A DNA stretch of 64,000 nucleotides, from positions 5,237,748 through 5,301,747 of the forward strand of contig NC_018397.1 in NCBI RefSeq assembly GCF_000208865.1, in the 5' to 3' direction. The position numbers and the translations under genes were made by a program. Within the stretch, counting starts at the first letter, position 1. Each line of letters starts with the position of its first letter. The DNA comes from Neospora caninum Liverpool (taxonomy: Eukaryota > Apicomplexa > Conoidasida > Eucoccidiorida > Sarcocystidae). Positions 31,495 through 41,736 of the stretch are shown piece after piece. The notes under the pieces are model-generated. The model was not told where the DNA came from. It saw only the letters and a program-made list of their open reading frames with translations, and did no database searches.

Positions 31495-34400
31495 CTACGT
31501 CGACGTCTCGAGCATTCTCATGACCCGTTCATTCTTTCGGAAGTCTTTGTCCTCGTCTTCCTCTTCTTCTTCGCCTCGCTCCTTCGCCTCTTTCCGCCGC
31601 CTTTCCTTTTCTCTGGCGCGCTCTTCGTCGCTCTCTGCTTCGCGTTGCCTCTCGTCTTCTTCAGCTTCGCGCAGCCTCTCGTCGTCTTCCTGCTCCTGAG
31701 AAGACCGGAAGTCTGCCTCCTTCCACAACAGCCAGACGCCGTCCAGAGGTTCGTTCGCAGCGGAGACTTGACGCACCTGCATCGCCGTCGCATCCGAGAC
31801 GAAACCCTGGCGAGGAGAGGGAGAGAAAGGCGAGGGAAACCGAAAAAGGAGATGGAGAGACGAGCGGGTACAGAAGAGAGGCGAAAACGAGGGAAGCACC
31901 TGCGTGCCAGCAGGACGAGAACAAGAAACGCGAGAGCGCTCAAGAGACACAACGTGCAGAGAAGGAAAGAGAAGCGAGAAGGAAGACGAACGCGGGAGGA
32001 GAAAAGATGAATAGACAACGACTCACGACAGGGACGAGGGAGAGACGGACAGCCCGCGACCCTCGCGCTCTTCTCTCTCTTTCTCCGTCCTTTGTTTTTC
32101 GCACACCTGCTGAATCCAAGCTTGCAGGAGAGAGGCCGGATAGGGGCCGTGGACTTCCGTGTCGTTGGGGTTGTTGACCCAGCGAAATTGCCAGTACGTG
32201 GTCCCCTCAGCCGCGGCGTCTGAGAAGAATCACTCGCGAGGCAAAAGCGAACCGTGCAGACGGAAAACGAAACGGAGAAGCAAAAAAGGGAAAGAGGGAG
32301 GAGACGAGAGAGAAAGAAAGGTGAAGACGGGCACAGAACCGGAAAACAGCGAACGAAACGCTGGAAAAAAAGCCAAAGGTGGCGGGAGAGAACAACGGGG
32401 GAGGACCCGAGCAGTCGCGACCCAGTGTTTCCGCGGCACACATTCGAGCGAATGCAGCTTACCGTCAGCCTGCGAAGCTTCGCTTCTCTCCTCCGATGCG
32501 CCAGTCGCCGTCTTTTCACTCTCCCTCTCTTTCAACTCCTTCAAAATATCCTCTTTCCGCAGAAAATAGACATCTAAAAAACACAAAGACACATGCTACC
32601 CGCGCGCGAATTCACCAAACTATCCTGATATACATACATATACATATATATGTATATATGTATTTATTTATATGAATGTATACGTCTGCCTTATAAAAAC
32701 TCAGAACGTTTAATGGTGCAGACCTGTAGTTACACATCCGTGGACTGCCAGGCATGTCTCTTCGGATATAAAGCTATATCCTCTACACATACTATATATA
32801 TATATATATACACGTTTGAATCCTTCTTTCCATCTAGCTGTGCTAACTCTCTTCAGTTGTATCATATATATATATATATATCCACGTATCTGCAGATAAA
32901 AGAATCTGGGGGAGAACTCGACGCTGTCCAGCATCTCCACGCTTCGGTCCTCCACTCGAGAAAACAAGCGACGCAAAAAACGGCATCATACATCCGTTCT
33001 CTACAAAACGATCTACTGTTATCGGTGTATGCATGTGTTTGTATCGAAAAAGGCTTTTTGACGTGAGGGGTCGGAGCGCGGAATTGCGTGCACGAGTCGT
33101 TCGAGGCCAAGGCGAGCTTTAGGAACTGCACGTTCTCCCAGTGCAAAATGTTTCAAACTCACTTTTCCCGACGGTCATCAGGTTCGAGCACAGGTCGGTG
33201 ATTGCGTTGAAGACGCGCAGTTCGTCTTCGTTCATTTTCCCTTTCTTCGCGTCCTTTCGTTTCCCAGAGAGACGAGCGGTGTTTCGTCCCGACCCGCCCT
33301 TGTTCTCCCTTTCTCTCTGCGTCTCTGTCTCGTCAGAAGGCGCTGACGCACCGCCCTTCTCTTCGTTCTCTTTCAGTTCCTTCTCTTTCAGTTCCTTCTC
33401 GTTCGGTCCCTCCTTGTCTTCTCCCTCGGGTTGTGTTTCCTCGTGTTCTTCGTGGCCTGCGTCTTCTTCGCGCTTCTTCCGGCGCGTCCGTTTCGCAGTG
33501 GGGCGACAGAAGGCTTCGTCTTCTTCCTCTTCTTCGCGCCGTCTCCGTTTGTTCTGTCGCTCGCGGCTGCCTGCGCTTCGCTCCTCGCCCCCGTCGGCCG
33601 CGACTTCGCCAGCGGCGCGCCGACTCGCCCCGGCCTTGATCCGCCGCATCGCCTCCGTCGCGGACTCTCCGCAGTCGAGGAGCTCGGCGAGCGCGGCCAG
33701 ACTCGCGGTCACGTCCACAACAGTCGCCTCCGGCTCGGCGCGCATCTCCGACAGCACGCGTTGCCGCGCCTCTTCCGTCTAGAGAGAAGACCAGCAGCCG
33801 ACCAGAGAGCACAAAGGCAGGAGAGAATGCGCGGACAAGACCCGAAAAGAAACCAGGAAACGAGGCAGGGAAGGACGGAGAAAACGAGCCTGAAGAAGAG
33901 GGAAAGGAACGAAACGGCTGAGAAAACCCGTGGGCGGTCGCACTAAAAAAGACCAGGCACCAAACAAGTCGACACAGCGCGACACTTTCCGCAGCGTGGC
34001 CTTCACCTATCCACACGGTGAAGAAGCGTTTTGCGGTCTCAGATATCTCGTGTTTTTCTCTTACACGAAAGGCCGTGTTGGCGTCGCCAGAGTCGATCGC
34101 ATCTAGCCAACCGTCTGCAATCACGCTCGGCTGTTTCGCTCTCCAGATGTAGTTCCCTTCCTCGTCGAAAGTGCCTTCCTGCAGCTCTCGCCGCATGTTG
34201 AAAGGCTCAAAGACAACGCCCTTCTCGTCCTTCTGCACAGACACGCGGCGACAGGCAGGAAACCCCGCGGGGACAATGAGAAGAGAAAGCAGTTCTCGCA
34301 CATCTGAAAAACATGGACGGAAAAAAACGCGGGAAGGTACCAGACAGGGCGAGAAAAAGGTTCACACACACGCCACGAGCCTAGTGCACACCGTTGCGAC

Positions 34401-35543
34401 TCGTCTCTGGGGGGACAGGGGGAGGGGGGCGGGGGTGAGGGGAAGTCTGTTCGCTTCTCGCGTTTTCGGTCCTCTCCACGTGTCGCTCCAATCTCTCTTC
34501 TTCGTCCTTCCGTTTTTCTTCTCTCTCTACGCTCGTTCGCCGACCGTCCGCTCTCTCTTCCCGGTGTTCCAGGAGCTCTCGTTATCTCTCCTGCATCTCC
34601 CTGTCTCTCCGTCTTCCTCGTTCCTTCTCTTCCTTCTTACTTCGACTTCTGGATCCGCTTCAGAGGCCGCGACGGCAGCCGAGCGGGTGTTGACCGTGTC
34701 CACGTCTGTGTCGCCGACGCTGTAGCCGAGAGATCCAACCCCAGCGGCGAGGACTTTCTTCCGCCGACGAATCTTCTCCACCTGTGCAGACGCACGGCGA
34801 CGGGCAAGAACGGCGAACGAAAAAAACGCATGCTGTTCCGCGCCTCTCGCGAAGCCCTCAGTGGGGACACCGAAGAACGCAACGTAACGGACGCGCGCGG
34901 GAAGAGACGCAGAGAGAGGCACGCCCCGAGAACGCACAGGCCCCAGCCACGCAGGCGGGAAGCCTGTGCCGCACTCAACCCCACAGACGAAACAGACGAG
35001 GAAACAAGGAGAGAAACGCGCGTTGAGAGCTCTCCGCACTCGCCCGTGGAGCGCAGCGAGAGTCGCCAGGAAAAAACGAATCCTTCAGAGCTAAAAGACA
35101 AACACCTCTCCCTCCCACACTTATCACCTCAGACGCTTATACACATTATTTATATATATATATATAAAACACGTACCTGCAAGAGCAGAGAGGGAGAGAG
35201 AGAGGAGGAACTACATAAAGAGGTACGAGACGCATACTGATGGGTCTGCGTATCTTGTCATCATAGGTAGACGGCCATAGATAGGTATAATAGAACACAC
35301 GGAGACACGGATATAGATATGAATGGTTGGCAATCGGTGCGTGTGTAGACAGCTCACCTCATCTTTGGAATATTGGGAGTCGAGATCTCCCGATGTATCA
35401 TCTTCGTTTCCTTCTGGTGGCGAGAAGATTTCTTCCTGGTCCCACTTTTCCACGAGTTTTACATCTTTCTCCTGTTTGAAGCAAACGCGTTTCGGAGGCG
35501 GCATCGCGCCTTCCGGCGGATTCTCTCTGTTTGGCCTTTCCAT
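31495..35543 (-). CDS. LIN1/CD2BP2-like GYF-domain spliceosomal protein
   Basis: CD2BP2 (human U5-52K) and yeast Lin1 are U5 snRNP-associated proteins with a C-terminal GYF domain that binds proline-rich ligands. Seven minus-strand exons, in order: 35358-35543, 34641-34781, 34065-34232, 33163-33778, 32463-32573, 32107-32219, 31495-31806; 548 aa, all junctions in phase. Family block: FEPFNMRRELQEGTFDEEGNY followed by ADGWLDAID, matching TPFN..EEM.EGHFD..GNY and DSWLDNID. The GYF domain (about residues 413-483) shows YWQFRWVNN, GPYPASLLQAW and GFVSDA, with LWKEADF closing it. Exon 4 adds about 200 residues rich in Glu/Lys/Arg with KELKEKELKEN repeats. The tail is a charged helix rich in Glu and Arg. 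The frame is also open upstream of the ATG to an acceptor-like site at 35586, so a non-coding or short coding first exon is possible. Confidence 0.9.
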
Positions 35544-37177
35544 CCCTTTTTCTCCAAAGGCGACTTTTTCTAGAGAGTTGAAGAACTGAAAAGCGAAGGC
35601 CCAAGGGAGGAGCGCGAAAAACGCGCAAATAGGAACGGCACCGCGAGGGGGAGATCGACGCGTCGCGAAAGAGCGTAAGACTGAGGAGCAAGAGCCCTAA
35701 CGCAGCAACTGCCTGGGGACAGATACGGCCCGCAAGTAGGTTTCTACACGTTTTGAGAGAAAGTAGGCGACAGAGAAAGACAAGAAAAACGCGATAAATG
35801 GACCTTCGGCGGCCGGAGAGACTTTGCAGGAAAGAGAAGACAAAGGGAGAAGACAAAAGGAGAGAGAAAGGGTTGTATACACGTAGTTGCGTCTTTCAGC
35901 TACCTATGTTTTCGAGTATTTGTGGAAAGGACAGTAGAAGAAGACGAGAGAGGAGAGAGAAAGAGACCAACTCCCCGGATGAAGACTTGGAGCAAGATTG
36001 ACGACTCGGAGGCGCCGCATACAGAGCCGGCGGCTAGGAAGAATTTCTAAGTTTTTAGAAAACGAGACAGCGCGAGGCGTAGACGAAGAAGTTAAAGTTG
36101 CTGGACAGATTGAGGCTGCTTGCCTCGTTGGAAAATAGCGAGGGAGGCAGAAAACAGAGCTCTCTCGTTGTGGAGAGACACTTTTTACAGAAAACAGTGG
36201 AGTGCAGAACGGCAGGCTCTTCTCTCCACCGTTCCAGGCAACGCGAGAGAAGGTGAAAAGCGAAGAGGGACGACTTGCACAGAGAGAGCGTCGACAAGAG
36301 CGTTGTCTTCACAAAGGGAGATTGAAAAGAAGAAAAGTATCAGAGCGTAGAGAAGCGAGGCATAGGCTTCGTAGTGAGACTGCGAGAAGACGTTAGCCGA
36401 AGAAGACGCGCAAAAGAGAAAATACAGAGAGAATGCGGACGCGAAATTGCAAGAGAAACAAGGGACAGTAGCACTTCTCATTGGCGTGTACACACAGAGA
36501 AAAAAGCGTTTCCCTGACACACTTCTCAGCCACAAGGCTACGGAAGTCACGTTTCGAAAATGCATGCTACGCGTAGGGAGAGTCGTCGCGGGTTTACTCG
36601 TTTACAGCGGGAGAGCGACTTCTTCGGCGATTCGTTTCTTGTTTTAAAAAGGGGAAAAACAAAGTTCTTCGTTTTTCTCTGTCTTCTCAGTAGCGGACCC
36701 GCCCTCAAAGAGCGGGGAGGAGTCGGCATCTCTGGCGGTTGGTTTTTTTCAGGGGGACAGCAGCGGGAAGAACGAAAAGAAAGCTTTTCAGGCTTCTGTT
36801 TGAAACAATCAGAACGCGGCGAATGCAACCCCGTGCGTGTACCTTTGCGGTCTCCGTGTTTTGTCTCCCCCGGAATGTCTTTTTTCTGCGGTTTGCGTCG
36901 TCCCCAAAGGCCGTTGTCTCTGTTCTGAAACTCTAGGCTCATTTCTGCCTTTTGAAAACCTGGCTCCGCTTTTTTTGCTGAAAGGACTTCCCGTCGACAG
37001 CTGCGCTGTCAGGTCTTTTCGCTTCCACCTTTCTTCTTCTTTTGATCCTGGGACTCGTCACGCACGAGAAGGCCGTGTCTCTCAGCGCGGCGTCTCTGCG
37101 GATTCCGCCGTAGGACGGCTGCCGATGAAACGTTTCTGAGAATTCTTTTCTGGTTTCACTCGCGAGGAAGCGCAGCC
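35544..37177. promoter_or_regulatory. Divergent spacer between LIN1-like and helical-protein genes
   Basis: The plus strand is GA-rich from about 35590 to 36440 (CT-rich in the sense of the LIN1-like gene) and becomes T/C-rich from about 36600 toward the plus-strand gene. A TGCATGC-like element (aaaatgcatgctacgcg) sits near the change at 36560. No coding evidence. Confidence 0.5.
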
Positions 37178-40012
37178 ATGGCTCGCCAGGGGGGGAGGGC
37201 GAAGGCGAAAGCTGCCTCTGCAGCGAAGAAGAAGAAGGACGAGGAGAGAGAGGAACGGAAGGAAGACAGAGAGTGCAGAAAGGAGGAAGCATCTGCAGCT
37301 GCAGCCGAGGCGACTCAGGCGAATGAAAAAGGGGCAGAAGCGGAACGGGAGACAAAGAGTCAGGCGGAACCAGAAGAAGCCGTTGCGGGAGGGAAAACAG
37401 CTGAGCGGGGTCAAGAGACGACAGAGACTTCAGGAGCCGCAGAACGAAGGAAGAACGCGTCAGAGAAAGACGCAGTTGAGAAGGAAACTCTCGAGACTGT
37501 GAGTGAAGGCGGTTCAGCAGGAGATGCGTCGAACCCTTCGCCTGCGGAGTCTGAGAAGAAGCGTGAAGAACCGAAAGATGACGCGGCCAGTGTCTCGGCT
37601 GCACCGGGCGCCTCCCAAGGTGTACGTACACCGGATGAGACGGGGACAGCCGCTGGCGAGGAGGCTTCGCCTCAGGAGAACCCGAGCAAAGACGCGGAAT
37701 CGCATTCTCAGGAGGGCAAAGCGAGAGGCGAGCAGACTCCGGCGAGCCGTAGCCAGAAATTCCCAAAAGGACCACGAAAGGAGGCTCGCCCGCCTCGGGT
37801 TCCGTCCGCTCCCCCTCGCCCGCCAGCTGCACGTACACCGCCTCCACCTCCAGGAGCGCCGCTGATTCTCTCGGCTCCTCAGCGACTTCCGCCTCACGTT
37901 CCGCCGCCGCCTTCTCTCGCCCACTGTCATCGTTATGCTCCGCCTCCGCCCCATCCTTCGTTTTCCGCCGCTCCAGCGGTTCATTCTCCGCGGCCTCGTT
38001 TCCCTCCCTCTCCCTTTTCTGTCGCTCCTGCCTTCCCAGCCGTCTCGCCCGTCCCTGCGTCCCCGCCATTTCAGCAGCGCACGCTGGAGGGCGCGATGGA
38101 TCCTTTTGCTCAGCTCGCGTACTTCACCTTGCTGAAGCAGGAACGCGAGGAAACCGCAAAGTTTGCAGCCTCCGGGGAAGTGCAGCCTGCCTCGGAAGAA
38201 GGAAAAGCGAACCAGGACGGCGCCCCGCCTCGCTCGGATGCCGCCTCCGTCGTCGGCGCACCGTCCACAGTCGAAGTGGGGAGCACGTACACTGGGTTGT
38301 CGACGACTTCCCACTTCGGCTTATATAGTGAACCCGAGATGTTGCGGCGGATCGAAGCGGCGCGGGACTACGACGAGGTCCGGCGCCTCGTGACAATGTA
38401 CACGGAGAAGGCGAAGAAGTTTCCCGCCGTGCTCGGCGGCCTGCTGCTGAGACTCGCGCTGCTCGGGAGACAAGCCTTCAAAGATCAGTTGCTGGAAATG
38501 GGACGTGCACTCCTGATGAAGAACGCGGGTGTCCTCGAGAAAGACGCCGCCAAAAGAGCCATGAAAGAGCCGCCTCCTGGACGCACTCTCGCCCCGTTGG
38601 ACCCCACCTGCCAGGAAGACGTCAAGTGAGCGTGACAAACCGAGTAGCGAGTCGGGGAAGCGAGACGAAAGAGCACGGGAAAGGGAAACACCTGCATGTG
38701 TTCGTTTCTTCTTTCCGAGGCGAAAGGTCGCGCTTTAACGCGACTTCCCCACTCTCCTTTTCAACCAGGGAAAAAGGGACAGCCGCTCTTGGCAAAAAGG
38801 AAGACTTTTGGAAGGGTCGAGAGTTCACTTCTCTCTTTGTGTGTGAAGACGAACTGCTTCCTCTTTCTCTCGTGTCTCCGTCGCTTAAACTGTCTCTCCA
38901 CTCCACCAGTGCGCGCCGCAGAACTTCTTGCCACTTGTGTCACTCGGGCGTCGGAGACGCAACGCCGATAAGGACTGTTTCTCAGCCTCCCGCGACTCCG
39001 AAAACGTTTTCCGTCCTAGTCTATCAAACCCTGCCTAGAGACCTCCTCCTCCGCACTAGAGCTGCCGGCTCCACCTGGCTCCACACAGATCCGCCGACGG
39101 AAAGGCGTGATATTCATGTCGATGTGTGCGTGTTTTCAGATTTGATGACTTCACCAAGACGGTGGCGCGTCTGTCGGACCTTCTCGTTGCGCAGTTGCAG
39201 GAGCAAGCGTCTCGGGTGTCGAACGACGTTTTACAGAACCTGCTGTGGGCTCTGTCGCTGACGCAAGCGAACTGCATGCTCGTTTTTCGCCGGCTCGCAG
39301 GCTACGTTTTGGCGCGCCAGGACTTCTCGGTGTCCCAGCTGGTCACCGTCTTCTGTGCGTACACCCGAGGCCTGGAGAAAACCGCTGACCGGAAGGGAGG
39401 CATCAACATCACTTCGGACGACAACGCCTTCTTCGAGGACTGCGTGCAGAAGTTGCTCAAGAGACCCGACGAACTCCCGTCCCTCTCCACAAAGCAAATC
39501 GCTCTCTTCCTCCAGGCGTGCAACCGCCTAAACTACAACAACGCTCAGCTCCTCAAGCACGTCGGGAAACTCTCTTTGCAGAAAGAAAAGGAATTCCTCC
39601 CCAAAGAGTGGGCGTCCGTCGTCGCTGGTAAGCCCCAAACAGGGAGACGCGAAGGCGCGGCGGAAACGGCCTTTCAACACATACAAATCGCGCCAGAGCT
39701 ATGCATGCAGATGCACACTGTACAGGTATAGTGTGGATGCATGTATTCATGTGCATGTGGGTTCATCGAGGATTTACATATATCCTTTTTCATCACGTGA
39801 GCAAATGTGTCACGGGGGGGCCTGCCTGCGGAGTGGGAATGGAGAAAGTGTCTTTAAGACCTGTGGTGAGTTGGCCTTTTTTGCACGCAGTTTTTACGAG
39901 GTTCGGCGTCCCGCTGAGAGGCGAATGCGAGAAGCTGCGAAGAGAGCGCCGCGTGAGAGACTGGGAAAGGCCTCCGCCGCCCAAGAAACCGAAACCGATC
40001 AGTCAATGCTAA
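37178..40012 (+). CDS. Unassigned protein with disordered N-terminus and alpha-helical repeat-like C-half
   Basis: Three exons join in phase: 37178-38625, 39140-39627 and 39891-40012; 685 aa. Residues 1-220 are Ala/Lys/Glu-rich and highly charged (MARQGGRAKAKAASAAKKKK start). Residues 220-310 are strongly proline-rich (RTPPPPPGAP, RLPPHVPPPP). From about 390 onward the sequence is helical: EMLRRIEAARDYDEVRRLV, VLGGLLLRLALLGRQAF, FDDFTKTVARLSDLLVAQL, VSNDVLQNLLWALSLTQ and LSTKQIALFLQACNRLNYN. This arrangement of helix pairs (LLWALS, LVTVFCAYTR, IALFLQACNRL) recalls the helical repeats of apicomplexan RAP/FAST-type organellar RNA proteins, but I see no RAP domain and the N-terminus is not a clear presequence. 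The C-terminus is short and basic (WERPPPPKKPKPISQC). Function unknown. Confidence 0.75.
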
Positions 40013-41736
40013 ATTCCGGCGCATCGTTCTGGGGCGAGAACGGAGAACTTCACATTTCATCAACCTGCCGAGAGATCAACTTCCAATATATCTACCCGCA
40101 TGTAGGCGTGCCAACATCCGTATAGATTTTTTTCGATTCCTATATATATATATATATATATATAAACATGGCTATGCAGAGAGGGCCTTTTCCCTGTCTT
40201 TACTTTTGCATGTATGTCGAGAGACTGATCTGTCGTTTTCCTGTGTGTCGCTTGTCGTTTCTTGTGTCCTGCGGGTTTATGCCTCTTATGCATTCGAAAC
40301 AAACAGCCATGCATGCATCCGGCTGAAGGCGTTGTCACCAGCAGCCTAGCCAAGGCCCTGTTGGATACCTGCGACCTAACTGTCTCACAACTGGAACAAC
40401 CGTCAGTTCCCGAGGCGATTTCGTGTCCCGTTTCAAGTGGAGATCCACAGGCAGGCACTCCTGCGCTGGGAAAGAGAGGGCATAGAGCAGAAAAATTCAC
40501 TTTCTTCGACAAAAGAGCCAACGCTGCATGTTTGAAAAGATATATATGTACATATATATAGCGGGTCAAGGCGGATCAAGTGTATACGCATGCTGCTCGC
40601 AACGAAGAGACAATTCCGCAAATTCAAAAGCCCACGAACGACTCTCCAGGGGTGTGGTGCCCGTCGCCTCTCCGAGAAGACGCCAGGGATCCTTCTCCCG
40701 CGGCTCGCGATTTTCCTTGTTTCTCAGATTCTTCGGGATTTGTCTCTATATGCATCCCGCAAATGCGAGGAGCGAGACTGAGGAACGACTTCGACGATGC
40801 TTCCTCTTTCCTCCTTTCCTCTCCTGTCTTCTTCCTCTTCTTCTTGTCCCCTTTCTTCCCTCTCTTCTCGTCCCCTTTCTTCCTCCTCTTCTCTCCCTTA
40901 TTTCGCATTGTCTTCCTGTCTCTTTTCGTCTGTTTTTTCGTCTCGAGTTTGGTTCCCCTTCTTTCCCTTCTCTCCTCGATTCGCTGCGTCGTCCGTTTCT
41001 TCTCGATGCTCCGTCTGTGTCGTGTGAACGATGCGAGTTCGGCTACGCCGCTGGCTTCCACGTTCGGGGATTTCTGCGCCGTTTCGGGCCCTCTCTCGCT
41101 CGCCTTTCTGCGGCTCACCGTGGACACATCTCAGGGACCAGAGAAAGCTTCCTGTTTGTTCTGAAAAGCAAACGCCGTGGGCGTGGGGCGACGGCGCGAA
41201 AGACTGGAGACGCACTCCAGTCCTTCGCTCAGCCTCGGCGTCGATCTCCTCTGAAGAAAAAAAGCGAAACAGTCTGAGAAAAAACCATGACAACCCATCA
41301 GACACAGGAAAAAACACAGCACTACACTCATGCGCACCGTATATACCAACACGTGCGGAAATACAGGCATACACAGATTTAGAGTTACATATATCTGGAC
41401 AAGTATGAAGATATCTCGCGTGTAGTGTGAAACCTATTCTGCAAGTAGGGTTGACGAAGAGAGAGATATAGATATATGTTGCCTGTGTGTAGATCGGCGC
41501 CTGTTTCTATCTATATTCATCTAGATATTGACGTAGCTACTACAGCTGTAGGTCCGTATACATAAGTACGTTTAAGGGTATAGGAATGTGGATCTCTACT
41601 TTGGTGTACATTCTTCTATTTATATCTACATATATATTGAAACTGACGTTTTTATTCTATTTCGATTGGGACTGTCCGGGGGGCTTCTGACGGTCTTTCT
41701 TCGCGACAGATTTCTCTCGAATCTGTGGGCTGTTTT
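40013..41736. other. Convergent spacer
   Basis: Contains 3' UTR sequence, a (TA)n tract at 40140-40164, a pair of atgcatgc elements near 40312, and a CT-rich block at 40800-41030 whose translations are low-complexity. No gene recognised. Confidence 0.5.
40140..40165. repeat. (TA)n microsatellite
   Basis: About 12 TA units. Confidence 0.85.

Noticed and set aside
31518..32519. 333-codon minus-strand frame overlapping the LIN1-like 3' exons
   Set aside because: Runs through introns and is out of frame with the GYF-domain exons; Arg/Leu/Ser-rich shadow.
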